Of a stretch of DNA of 25,934 nucleotides, positions 1 through 7,916 are shown piece by piece. This DNA comes from Hyphomicrobiales bacterium (GTDB lineage Bacteria; Pseudomonadota; Alphaproteobacteria; Rhizobiales; Aestuariivirgaceae). A program made the translations under genes and the position numbers. The DNA lies in the NCBI GenBank assembly GCA_023266715.1, contig JAHFPK010000006.1, positions 1-25,934 of the forward strand, in the 5' to 3' direction. Position 1 is the first letter of the stretch. Every line of letters begins with the position of its first letter. The notes under the pieces are model-generated. The model searched no databases, had not been told where the DNA came from, and saw only the letters and a list, made by a program, of their open reading frames with translations.

Positions 1-38
1 CCGCCTGGTACGCGCCAACGAAGAACGGTGGCCGTCAT
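1..38 (-). CDS. Start of a distal tail-region gene, cut by window edge
   Basis: Only the first dozen codons are inside the window. The minus strand opens with ATG at 38 and reads MTATVLRWRVPG without a stop to position 1. The ATG overlaps the TGA of the gene ending at 35 (ATGA), the same coupling used by the preceding tail genes, which is the main reason to call it. Function cannot be read from so short a piece. By position it should be another distal tail or baseplate gene. Confidence 0.55.
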   Translation of the reverse strand, partial: MTATVLRWRVPG

Positions 39-364
39 TCGACCGCAGCCCGGCTGATTTGAATGAATGCCGTTTCTTCCGTGATCTCGATCAAACCGGA
101 ATAGGAGAGCTTGGCATCGATGCCGTAGACGCCCTCGGTAAGTCCTGCCGTGGTTGCGTGATCAAGCGATATCAGCCAGCCAGACGTGCCGTTTGTCGTG
201 ACTGTCAGGCTGGTAGCGGTAGCCGCATCATCAAGTGTAAGTGTGCCGCCGGTCAGCAGGGCAGGCTTCATCTTCGCCGTGACAGCGGAAACCCCGGTCA
301 TATCGCCATCAAGCGCGACCGAAATATCCTCGCCAATGCGGAAAGTGCCGATGATCGCGGTCAT
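35..364 (-). CDS. Small distal tail-region protein, unknown function
   Basis: A protein of 109 residues with no cysteine, rich in Thr, Ala, Ile and Gly in alternating hydrophobic/polar patterns, which suggests an all-beta virion protein. No signal peptide or membrane segment is seen. The start ATG (362-364) overlaps the TGA of the upstream tail fibre-like gene, and its own TGA overlaps the next ATG at 38, so it sits inside a translationally coupled tail operon. Its place after the tape measure and a carbohydrate-binding-like tail protein suggests a tail-tip accessory or fibre-associated protein. This rests on context and composition; I do not recognise the family. Confidence 0.7.
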   Translation of the reverse strand: MTAIIGTFRIGEDISVALDGDMTGVSAVTAKMKPALLTGGTLTLDDAATATSLTVTTNGTSGWLISLDHATTAGLTEGVYGIDAKLSYSGLIEITEETAFIQISRAAVE

Positions 365-1782
365 GTCAGGCTCTCAATCTCAAGGCTGTAGAAGCTCTTG
401 GTGGGGTAGCTAAGCAGCTCCTCGAAGCTGCGATAAAACCCGAACGCCCATGACGCGGCGCGGCTATCGGCACCGACATAGAGCGCAGGCACGGCATCGA
501 GGCGTTTGAGCTTGAAAAACACTCGGTCTGCGTTGCCGCTTGAACTATCCACAACCACTGTGAACTTGGGGCGCAATGAACTGGCGCGCTGCAACAGCGT
601 ATAGTTTCCGAAGCCGTCCGCCTCTTTTTTGCTGAATGAAATAATACCCATCGTTGCACCATAAGTAGAGGTGCCGATTGTATCATAAGTGCCAAACAAT
701 GCCACGCCTACTTGCGATGTTGTCCCGGAATTGGTGACGATAATTTCAACAATTAGTCCCGTATTCGTCGGCAAATCGAGGAGCAGCAAGTGCGCTTCAT
801 TGGTGGCACTATCATAGTAATAGAGACGGCTCGCCGTTGCGTTGGACTGGTTTGTCAGGTTGATGGTGACATTGTAGAGCGTTCCCGCGCCCGCCGTCGA
901 AGCGATCACCTGCACCTGCGTTGCCCGCATATTGAGCAGCGCTAGGGTATTGCAACTGGACGGAAGCTGCACAGTCACATCGAGCGCCGTGGGGCAGGTT
1001 GTGACGCTGCTATTGCTTAGATCGAACAGCGCCCACTTGTTCGTCGTGCCGAGGTCTATCCAGTAGGTTGAACTGGTGCTGGCGGTCGGATCATGGTTGA
1101 TGTTGCTGCCCGCAATGCTCTCGTAGCTGTGGTGCGTCCGCAGATCGATGACAATGTTGCCCGCCGCATAAGTGGTGGTGCTATCCCAAGGCTTGTAGGT
1201 TGCGCCCAGATACGACCACCATGACGGCGAACTGGCCGGAGTGTGGCCGGTGTTGCTGCCAGCGAGGCTTTGGTAGACCTGCGCATATTGCCCGGTGAAC
1301 ACCACAACCTGATCGCCGCTGGCATAGGTCGTGCCGCCTGCGTAGCTATTGAAGCCGGTGAGCGTGGTTTGCTGCCATTGGGTAGGCGAACTGTCCGGCG
1401 TATGGGCAAGGTTGGCCGCAATTTTGCTGTAGTAATATGCACCGGTGGTCGAGCCAATATAGCCGACAACCTGATAGATACCAAAGGACACCGCCGCGTC
1501 ATAAAGCGTTGCATTGTCGCCAAGCGTCCAGAACAGGCCCTTGTCGTTTATATCGGTGTTCGGATCGATCCCGGTCGAACTGGCTTTCGCGGTGAACACC
1601 CCAAAGCGAGCGGCGAAGGGCGCGAAGGCGTAGGCGCGGCAAACCACATTGCCTGCGGTGTAGGCCGTGCCAACCGCCCATGCGCTGATCGTGGTTGAAC
1701 TCGACGCTAGCGGGATGGCCTCGATGATATTCGACGCGAGGAAATTCGCGTCTCCAATGGTAACAGGCTCAACGATCCTCAT
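361..1782 (-). CDS. Tail protein with carbohydrate-binding-like repeats
   Basis: A protein of 473 residues encoded directly downstream of the tape measure gene (ATGA overlap at 1779-1782). It carries three to four repeats of the kind W-x(4)-T-Y-x-A-G-x-x-V, at about residues 35-50, 145-192 and 197-245. Two end in a segment like SLAGSNxxHxP followed by an aromatic W/Y-W/I-x-x-L-G. This resembles the small chitin/cellulose-binding type 3 modules often repeated in phage tail proteins that touch the cell surface. The rest (about 250-473) looks like a beta-rich domain with no recognised motif. The likely role is a distal tail or receptor-contact protein. The repeat reading is direct; the sugar-binding role is inference from family resemblance. 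Confidence 0.7.
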   Translation of the reverse strand: MRIVEPVTIGDANFLASNIIEAIPLASSSTTISAWAVGTAYTAGNVVCRAYAFAPFAARFGVFTAKASSTGIDPNTDINDKGLFWTLGDNATLYDAAVSFGIYQVVGYIGSTTGAYYYSKIAANLAHTPDSSPTQWQQTTLTGFNSYAGGTTYASGDQVVVFTGQYAQVYQSLAGSNTGHTPASSPSWWSYLGATYKPWDSTTTYAAGNIVIDLRTHHSYESIAGSNINHDPTASTSSTYWIDLGTTNKWALFDLSNSSVTTCPTALDVTVQLPSSCNTLALLNMRATQVQVIASTAGAGTLYNVTINLTNQSNATASRLYYYDSATNEAHLLLLDLPTNTGLIVEIIVTNSGTTSQVGVALFGTYDTIGTSTYGATMGIISFSKKEADGFGNYTLLQRASSLRPKFTVVVDSSSGNADRVFFKLKRLDAVPALYVGADSRAASWAFGFYRSFEELLSYPTKSFYSLEIESLT

Positions 1783-4700
1783 GCCGCCACCTTCGTGATG
1801 ACAGGATCGGTGTTGGAGCTTGCGATGGCGATGCCTTCGGTTTCCACCCGCTTCCAGAATGTCGCCATGGCAGAAGTCAGTTCGATCATTCGCACCGCCT
1901 GCGATGTGTTCTCGTCGCGCATGGCCTGCACTTGTGCGACCAGTTCAGCCTGAAAATCAGCCGCCGCCTTGTTGGCATCGGCCTGCGCATTGGCCATTTC
2001 GACCGTGGGAGGCACAAGCAGGGCATTGAGGCTGGCGAGTGCATCGTGAACGGTGATGACACTGTCGTTTACGTCCACCAGCCCAGCAACGGACTTGTCG
2101 AGCGCGGCGATCTGCGCATCATAGGCGCTGGCCTGCCCGTTCGCGCCATTGATCGCATTGTCGAGCAGCCCTGCGACTTTTCCTACTTGCCGCTGATAAT
2201 CAACCAGGGTGCGCGCACTATCCTTGGCGCTGGCCAGATAGGCGTTGACCGCGCTTGATGCCGCGCCGCTGTCCCGGCTTGCCAGTGCGTTGGTGACTGA
2301 TCCGATGTTGCTCGCGTTGTCGTTGGCATAGAGCGACTGGCGCAGGCCATAGAGCGACGAAGCAAAGCTGCGCATGTCATTGGACAAGCCGACGAGGACG
2401 CCGCGCTCGCGCTGGTAGCTGGTGGTCAGGACGGCGCGGGCGTCGTTGATGTCCTGCTGAACATAGACCTGCATTTGCAGCGCGCGGGTGCTGGCGTCAG
2501 TGATCGCAGCCAGTTCAGCCATGCGCTTTGCCGCCTTGGCAACCGGCCCGCCTTGCAGGTCCAGCAATTGCTGCGAGAGGTTATCGTTCGCGGCAGTCAC
2601 CTTGGCCACCTTGGCCGTAGCAGCCGCTTCATCGGTCAGCAGGTTGATGCGCTCTTGCAGGGGACGCAGCGCCGCATCCATGCCGTCAAGCTCAAGCTGC
2701 CGCGCCGCTGCGAGCGCTTCGGCAGACTTGCCCTCAAGCTGCATGATCTGAATTTCAAGGGTGCGCCGGGGGCGGGCCTTGTCATAGGCATCCTGCGCCG
2801 CCTTGGCGAGAATGGCATCCTTTTGCGTCTGCTGATAGGTCGCCAGCGCAGCCATTTGATCAGCGCTGGCGTTGGCCTCCTGAAATATGCCGGTCAGTTC
2901 GGTCATCGAGGTTGCCAGCGCATCGAGCGCAACCTTGGCCGGATCGGTAGCCTGCGCTACCGAATCCATCACCGTCTGGAATTTCTGCGCCTTGTCGAGC
3001 TGGGCTGTTATGTCGGAACCCGGCGCGGTCAGCAGCGTCTTGACCGCATCGCTCAGCCCGTCGATTGCGCCGGACTTGACCGCTTCCTGAATTGCCGCCT
3101 TCACCGCATCGGCTTCGCTGGCATAGGTCTGCACACCGGGATCGCCAGCGCGCATGTATTGCTGGCCCGTGGGATTGATCGCCCACTTGCCATTGAACGA
3201 GCCGATGGTGACCTTGAGCTTGTCGGTGACCGTGCCGCCGAATGCGCCGGAAATGGCGTTCAAGGTCTGCATGACGGCGTCTGCGGCCTTTTGCGCCTCG
3301 GACAGGGCTTGGCCGTTGTCGTCAGCGGAAACTGTGCGCCCGGCCACTGCCTTGCCACCTGCGCCGGTCAGCAGGACAGAGCCTTCGGGGTCTTTGTGGC
3401 CGAACAGCCCACCAAGAAGCCCGCCTATGATTGCACCGATACCGGGTAGAACTGCGCCAAGGACAGCGCTGCTAACCAGCGTCCCCGCCGCTGCACCCGA
3501 TGCACCGCCCAATGCCCCGCCAATCTGCGAACCCTGCGAGCCGCCGCCCACTGCGCCGCCGATCACCGATCCAGCGCCCGCCGAGCGCAGCACATTCGTC
3601 ATGGTCTGGGCGAACATGCCATTTCCACCGAATGTCTGGTCGAGGCGGTCCCCTAGTTTGGAAACCAGCGCCTTGCCTTGATCGGTCGAGCTAAGCAGCC
3701 CAAGGATGCCCCCAACCGTACCATTGACGCCCGAAAAGTCGCCATTGTTCACGCCCGGCGCAAACCCGCGAACGATTGCCCCGATATTGCCTAGCCCGCC
3801 GCCAATGCCGCCGATCTTGTCGAGATAGTTGATCGTCTGCTCAAGCTGGGCATTGACCTTGGCCCGCGCCTCCGCCTCATCCAGCGCGCCCTGAATGCGG
3901 GCCTGTTGCGCCTTGGCAAAGTCCGCATTCATCACGGCGAGGTCTTCTGTGGTTGACGCTGCGAGATCTGCCATCATCCGTTTGCCAAGATCGGCACTCT
4001 GAGTATACAGACCGAGCAACGCTTCATTCCATGACCGCGCAGCCTCGTCCGCCGCCTTCTTGTAAGCGTCGGCGGCACGTTTTGCCGCTGCCTCATGTGC
4101 GCGGGCGATTGCTTCGCCGGTCTTGTTCGCCCATTCGATATGATAGTGCCCGGTTTCCGTCAGAACCTTGGTCAGGTGAACGCCTGCCTCATCATAGGCT
4201 TTCTTGATTGCCTCGATTGTAACGCCGGGGCCAAACCCAATATCAAGCGCATAGCCTGCCACATGAGGCGCGTTGGCATTAGGGAGAGCAACCGGGTTTG
4301 CCGCCGTGCGCTTGTTGTCATAGAGCCACTGCTGTTCGGCCAAGGTGCGAACACCACTTGTGACGTGGAAGCCAGCACCTTGGGCAATGGCCCGCGCTTG
4401 CTGCGCGTCGATCTCACGGCCGAATTGTTGCATGGCTGACGTATGATCGCGCACAGCTTTTGCCGCCGCTTCATTCTTTTGGGCCTGCATCTCAAGCAGC
4501 GCATTGGTCTGCCGGATTCCATCCAGTGTTTGCCGGTCGGCATCGACTTGAGCCTGCGCCGCTTCCTTTTGGCTTTTTAGCCATGCAATGCGCCCATTGA
4601 GGCCCGGTGAATTCCGTTGCGTATCGTCGATTTCGCGCTGGATGCGGGCGACTTCGCCCATTGACGAAAGCATTTCCTTGGTAACTGCCGTCGCTGCTTT

Positions 4701-5183
4701 CGACGATGCGCCAGTTGTATCAATCGACTTGTGCCATGCCTCCAGTGCATCGGTAGACGCTTGGGCAAGGCTATCCATTGCATCCTTGGTTTCAAGCAAG
4801 CGCCCAATGAACGGCACCAGCACAATGGTTGCAGCCGTCAGCGCAATTCCCCAAGGCCCACCCATGAAAGCGGCAAATTTGCTTGTCCCGCCTGCCATTA
4901 ACTGAATAGCTTGGATAACCTGCCCCGATTGCTGGGCAAAGATCGTGCTGGCCTTGGTCCCGCTGGCAAATCCGGTCGCAACGTCATTCAACTGAAAGCC
5001 GAGCTGCTGCATCCCCATGCGGGTGCGCCCCGCTACGGCGGTTGCGTTCACATTGGCTTTCGATAGGCCGTCCGCTGCCTTCTCGGCCTTCGCCCCCGCA
5101 ACAGTCAGCTTGTCCAGCGCATCAACGCCGGGCTTAACCTCGCTGCTGTCGATCTTGAGCGCAAGGCTGGCAAAGTCAGTCAC
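1779..5183 (-). CDS. Tail tape measure protein with embedded M15 peptidase
   Basis: At 1134 residues this is the longest gene of the window, placed after the chaperone frameshift pair as in siphophages. It sets tail length and is thought to enter the cell envelope during DNA injection. Visible parts: an N-terminal helix-rich start; a membrane-like segment at about 108-130; a peptidase M15 (D-Ala-D-Ala carboxypeptidase/VanY type) domain at about 266-352 with SGVRT, the zinc motif H307-x2-G-x-A-x-D314 and the H346-x-H348 pair; a Gly/Ala-rich hydrophobic stretch at about 536-596; then long helical, coiled-coil-like sequence rich in Ala, Gln and Asp. The peptidase probably cuts peptide stems of peptidoglycan to let the tail tip pass. 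The start ATG overlaps the end of the upstream chaperone extension by 8 bases. Confidence 0.92.
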   Translation of the reverse strand: MTDFASLALKIDSSEVKPGVDALDKLTVAGAKAEKAADGLSKANVNATAVAGRTRMGMQQLGFQLNDVATGFASGTKASTIFAQQSGQVIQAIQLMAGGTSKFAAFMGGPWGIALTAATIVLVPFIGRLLETKDAMDSLAQASTDALEAWHKSIDTTGASSKAATAVTKEMLSSMGEVARIQREIDDTQRNSPGLNGRIAWLKSQKEAAQAQVDADRQTLDGIRQTNALLEMQAQKNEAAAKAVRDHTSAMQQFGREIDAQQARAIAQGAGFHVTSGVRTLAEQQWLYDNKRTAANPVALPNANAPHVAGYALDIGFGPGVTIEAIKKAYDEAGVHLTKVLTETGHYHIEWANKTGEAIARAHEAAAKRAADAYKKAADEAARSWNEALLGLYTQSADLGKRMMADLAASTTEDLAVMNADFAKAQQARIQGALDEAEARAKVNAQLEQTINYLDKIGGIGGGLGNIGAIVRGFAPGVNNGDFSGVNGTVGGILGLLSSTDQGKALVSKLGDRLDQTFGGNGMFAQTMTNVLRSAGAGSVIGGAVGGGSQGSQIGGALGGASGAAAGTLVSSAVLGAVLPGIGAIIGGLLGGLFGHKDPEGSVLLTGAGGKAVAGRTVSADDNGQALSEAQKAADAVMQTLNAISGAFGGTVTDKLKVTIGSFNGKWAINPTGQQYMRAGDPGVQTYASEADAVKAAIQEAVKSGAIDGLSDAVKTLLTAPGSDITAQLDKAQKFQTVMDSVAQATDPAKVALDALATSMTELTGIFQEANASADQMAALATYQQTQKDAILAKAAQDAYDKARPRRTLEIQIMQLEGKSAEALAAARQLELDGMDAALRPLQERINLLTDEAAATAKVAKVTAANDNLSQQLLDLQGGPVAKAAKRMAELAAITDASTRALQMQVYVQQDINDARAVLTTSYQRERGVLVGLSNDMRSFASSLYGLRQSLYANDNASNIGSVTNALASRDSGAASSAVNAYLASAKDSARTLVDYQRQVGKVAGLLDNAINGANGQASAYDAQIAALDKSVAGLVDVNDSVITVHDALASLNALLVPPTVEMANAQADANKAAADFQAELVAQVQAMRDENTSQAVRMIELTSAMATFWKRVETEGIAIASSNTDPVITKVAA

Positions 5184-5544
5184 GCTTCACCGCCCTCGCC
5201 ACTTGCGAAAGGTAGGCATTGTCAGCTTGGTTGATTGCATCAATCTCCCAAGGCTCAAGCGATACCATGTTCACCCGCTGCCAAGCGTCAATGTCGGTGA
5301 ACGTGATGCGCGCTGGTGCCATCCCAGATACACCCCGGCACTGATGCAGATCCATGAAGTCGGCCCAAAGCCCCCCGCAACCATCCGGGAGGACAGGCGC
5401 ATCGGCGAGCATCGCCGGTTGCACTCCTGTCTGTTCCCAAATGCTCATCAAGTGGTCCTTTAACGGGCTTCCATCCTCTTGCGGGGCGGAGAGTTCAAAC
5501 ACATGGGCTGCGAAAGCGGCAAAGCCTTCGATCAGCCCTTGATA
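5176..5544 (-). CDS. Tail assembly chaperone, frameshift-expressed T-like part
   Basis: This frame is open from the -1 slippery site at 5544 to the stop at 5176 and encodes 122 residues continuing the G-like protein as a fusion of about 266 residues. In lambda-like phages G and GT bind the tape measure and recruit tail tube subunits; the T part contacts the tube protein. The residues just after the slip (YQGLIEGFAAFAAHVFEL) look like genuine coding sequence and lie upstream of the only internal start, a GTG at 5502. That argues for frameshift expression rather than independent initiation. The sequence has a helical core with DFMDLHQC and ITFTDIDAW, resembling phage tail-assembly chaperone proteins. 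The end overlaps the tape measure start. Confidence 0.82.
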   Translation of the reverse strand, partial: YQGLIEGFAAFAAHVFELSAPQEDGSPLKDHLMSIWEQTGVQPAMLADAPVLPDGCGGLWADFMDLHQCRGVSGMAPARITFTDIDAWQRVNMVSLEPWEIDAINQADNAYLSQVARAVKRD

Positions 5545-5550
5545 AAATTT
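5505..5550 (-). promoter_or_regulatory. Programmed -1 ribosomal frameshift signal
   Basis: Read on the minus strand, the G-like frame contains the canonical X-XXY-YYZ heptamer A-AAT-TTT (5550 down to 5544) in the correct phase (codons TCA AAT TTT). After a 5-base spacer, ATCAA, a stem-loop follows. GGGCTG (5538-5533) pairs with CAGCCC (5510-5505). Inside it, CGAAGGC (5530-5524) pairs with GCTTTCG (5517-5511) with one G-T pair, a 2-base bulge and a 6-base loop. The zero-frame stop TGA at 5534-5532 lies within this structure. Heptamer, spacing and stem are those known to promote -1 slippage, and the site lies between the two chaperone frames where dsDNA phages conserve this event. Confidence 0.88.
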
Positions 5551-5960
5551 GACAGGTCGCTGACGGCCTGATCGACCTGCTCAAAGACCAACCTGCTTGT
5601 CCGATAGAGTTCCGCCGCAGCTTCCGGTGTGTAGGGATCGACTGGGCCGAACTTGGCCTCATCAACCCGCCATCCGGTCGTGCAGAACACCAATGCCTCG
5701 ACACCAAATTCTTCCAGATCCTCCGCCGTAACTTCCGCAGCCTTACGGCCTTGCCGTTGCTCGAATTGCGCCTTACGAATACGCTCGTTCTGCTTGGCCC
5801 GCGCCTTGGCCCGTGCAACACGGCTGTTCTTGCCGAGCAGCGAAATGAACAGGCCGGATGGGTTGCCCAACTTATCGAGCAATTCGAGTTCATAGCCCGC
5901 ATCGCAGTCGGTTTCGGTATCGAAGGCGGAAAAGCCCGGCTTGGTGGTGGTCTTATTCAT
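5532..5960 (-). CDS. Tail assembly chaperone, G-like
   Basis: A protein of 142 residues lying between the tail tube and tape measure genes, the conserved position of the lambda G / HK97 chaperone. It contains a basic helical segment (about 45-70, many Arg/Lys/Ala) and an acidic C-terminal half ending in SDLSNFIKG. It is made alone when ribosomes stop at 5532 and as a longer fusion when they slip at A-AAT-TTT. I start at ATG 5960, which has GGAGAG 6-8 bases upstream, instead of the ATG at 5975, which would lie upstream of that ribosome site. The chaperone coats the tape measure before tube polymerisation; this is family knowledge applied by position and frameshift, not sequence identity. Confidence 0.85.
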   Translation of the reverse strand: MNKTTTKPGFSAFDTETDCDAGYELELLDKLGNPSGLFISLLGKNSRVARAKARAKQNERIRKAQFEQRQGRKAAEVTAEDLEEFGVEALVFCTTGWRVDEAKFGPVDPYTPEAAAELYRTSRLVFEQVDQAVSDLSNFIKG

Positions 5961-5979
5961 GGGTATTCTCTCCATTCGG

Positions 5980-6023
5980 GTGTTCGGGAATGGCCAGGGA
6001 GAGGACTAACCACCCCCGAACAC
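5980..6023 (-). repeat. Inverted repeat between tail tube and chaperone genes
   Basis: GTGTTCGGG (5980-5988) and CCCGAACAC (6015-6023) are a perfect 9-bp inverted repeat with a 26-base loop. They lie in the 76-base gap after the tail tube stop. There is no T-run after the stem on the minus strand, so it is not a clear terminator. It may stabilise the 3' end of the abundant tube message or lower expression of the chaperone downstream. Confidence 0.5.
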
Positions 6024-6036
6024 GGTTAAACTAGGG

Positions 6037-7251
6037 TCAGGCTTGGCTGTCCTGAATTGTCAGGATGGTCTGGTCGTTGGCGAGGGCAGCACCGCCCGCG
6101 CTGTTAAACTGAGCTACGAACGAATAAGTCCGCACGATCTGCTTTTCGCCATCGTCCTGCGTCTTGCTGAACAGCTTCACAGCCGACATGGAGAACGTGA
6201 CGAAGTTGGCATTGTCGGTGCGGCTGTCGGCCAGCACCAGCACCAGCGAAGTGGTCGTCTCGTTGATGAACGGAGTGCCGAGCGTGTCGCTGTCGAAAGT
6301 CGCGGCGAACTGGCCAGTGACCTTGATGTGCCCCCGGTTGGTATCGGCGATGGTGTTGCTGCCAATGGCCGCTTCACCCGCTGCCGTCTGGCCATCGATC
6401 TTGATCTGCGCGCTGGTGATCGTGGCGTAACGAGTGCCGCCAACCAGTGCAAAACCAGACACCGACGAAACAACGTTCGTGGTCGTGCCGGTCGGCGAGG
6501 TCAGAACCTGCGTTCCTGCTTCGGTCGTGCCGCCAAGGCCAACCAGCGCAAAGTTGCTGGTGACGATGCCGGTAGCCGGGATGGTGATGTCGGCGCTGGC
6601 AACCTGCACATCGGGGAACAGGTGCGACCGGCTGATGTCCGAATACCACTCCTCGAACGTGTAATAGTCGTTCGTGTGGCCGGTCAGCGGGGCGAGGGTT
6701 TTCTTGCCAACCACCGTCACGGTCGAACTGGCAATCGGGCCTTCCGCCGTGAGCGTTGATGCCGCGACAACCGGGGTTCCGGTGATGACGAGCGCGGTAA
6801 CGCCCGTCACAAGGATGTTTTTCAGCAGGTTGTTTGCATTGAACGAACCCGCCGAAAGCTGGATGATGTCACCGATCTTGATGCCGTCAGTCAGATAGCT
6901 GCCAGCGGCGCGCGTGATGGTGTAAGGCCCGGTCCCAGCAATGGTGATCGACGCGCCAGTGATCGCCGTGGTTGCGGCAAACGTCTTGCGCAGGAGCGAG
7001 GCAAACAAGTCCTTGTAGGTCGAAGGCGAGAGGTTGCCATTGACCGAGCCTGCCGTGCTGGCGATGCCGTGAATATCGCCCGTGTGCTGCTGGTGCGTGG
7101 CGATTTCATTGTTGGAATAGGTCGCCTTGGCGATGTCCAGCATGCCGGTAACGCGGCGCAGGGCAGTGCCGCCCGATCCGCTTGATGCTACACCAAGACC
7201 GGACTGGATTTTGTAGGCCAGTGTCTTGTTAATGCCTTTTGCGATGGCCAT
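6037..7251 (-). CDS. Major tail tube protein
   Basis: A protein of 404 residues beginning MAIAKGINKTLAYKIQSGLG, a start typical of siphophage tail tube proteins. The sequence is strongly beta-rich (Thr, Ser, Ile, Val, Gly alternating) and contains the YYTFEEWYSDISRSHLFPDV segment seen in this tube family. The length suggests an extra Ig-like or decoration domain, probably within the Thr-rich part from about residue 100 to 190. It forms the hexameric rings of the non-contractile tail. AAGGA lies 8 bases before the ATG. Upstream, an antisense homing endonuclease gene separates it from the tail-terminator gene; downstream a hairpin precedes the chaperone genes. Confidence 0.88.
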   Translation of the reverse strand: MAIAKGINKTLAYKIQSGLGVASSGSGGTALRRVTGMLDIAKATYSNNEIATHQQHTGDIHGIASTAGSVNGNLSPSTYKDLFASLLRKTFAATTAITGASITIAGTGPYTITRAAGSYLTDGIKIGDIIQLSAGSFNANNLLKNILVTGVTALVITGTPVVAASTLTAEGPIASSTVTVVGKKTLAPLTGHTNDYYTFEEWYSDISRSHLFPDVQVASADITIPATGIVTSNFALVGLGGTTEAGTQVLTSPTGTTTNVVSSVSGFALVGGTRYATITSAQIKIDGQTAAGEAAIGSNTIADTNRGHIKVTGQFAATFDSDTLGTPFINETTTSLVLVLADSRTDNANFVTFSMSAVKLFSKTQDDGEKQIVRTYSFVAQFNSAGGAALANDQTILTIQDSQA

Positions 7252-7316
7252 AAATAATATCCTTACTTGCTAATTTTGACCGATTGGCTAGAACTGTGTC
7301 CTCGAAAGGTATCAGC

Positions 7317-7916
7317 ATGAGGCGGGTTAAGATGGATGAAGTTTGGCGCGCAGTTGTGGGATTCGAAGCCTCGCACGAGGTTTCGGATTTGGGCCGTTTG
7401 CGGACGGTAGCGAGGATGTGCCGAGGAAGCGGATTGCGCCGAGATGGAGGACTGCCTATGCGGTCTGTTCCGATGCGAATACTTGGCCTGCGAACGTTGC
7501 GGAATGGCTACAAGCGATCCACCATCAGTATTGAAAATCGACAGCACCAGCGACTTGTCCACCGCTTGGTTGCTGAAGCTTTTCTTGGCCCACCACCATC
7601 CACAATCCATCAAGTGAACCATATCGACGGAAATAAGGCTAATAATTGCATCAACAATTTGGAGTGGCGCACTAGGCAAGAGAATGGGAAGCATGCCTAT
7701 GCCACGGGCCTTAGTATTTCTCGCAAAGGCACCGAACATTGGCGTTCTAAACTTACCGACGCGCAAATTGTAGAAATAAAGTCTCTGATAGGAACCGCTA
7801 GTCAGCGCGAAATTGCTAGCCGGTTTGGGGTTCAGCAACCGCAAATTAGCCGAATTGCGACTGGCAAACGATGGGCGCATCTGGGGGAGAAAGGCTTTCA
7901 TACCCCCGCCCCGTAA
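7317..7916 (+). CDS. HNH homing endonuclease, NUMOD4 type
   Basis: A free-standing endonuclease of 199 residues. Order: a NUMOD4-like segment at about 8-30 (EVWRAVVGFE...YEVS-like EVSDLGRLRT); an HNH_3-type core at about 80-123 with RLVHRLVAEAFLG, HQVNHIDGNKANN and NLEWRTRQEN; and a C-terminal DNA-binding helix-turn-helix at about 145-185 (SQREIASRFGV followed by QQPQISRIATG). It cuts a phage allele lacking it so that repair copies the gene in. It is on the plus strand, opposite all its neighbours, and its composition is visibly more AT-rich than theirs. Its last 19 bases overlap the end of the tail-terminator gene. I chose ATG 7317 (GAAAGG upstream) over an earlier TTG at 7284; ATG 7332 is also possible. 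Confidence 0.92.
   Translation: MRRVKMDEVWRAVVGFEASHEVSDLGRLRTVARMCRGSGLRRDGGLPMRSVPMRILGLRTLRNGYKRSTISIENRQHQRLVHRLVAEAFLGPPPSTIHQVNHIDGNKANNCINNLEWRTRQENGKHAYATGLSISRKGTEHWRSKLTDAQIVEIKSLIGTASQREIASRFGVQQPQISRIATGKRWAHLGEKGFHTPAP

Noticed and set aside
2475..3449. Plus-strand open frame of 324 codons opposite the tape measure gene
   Set aside because: Antisense shadow of a strongly supported gene; no ribosome site and no recognisable motif.
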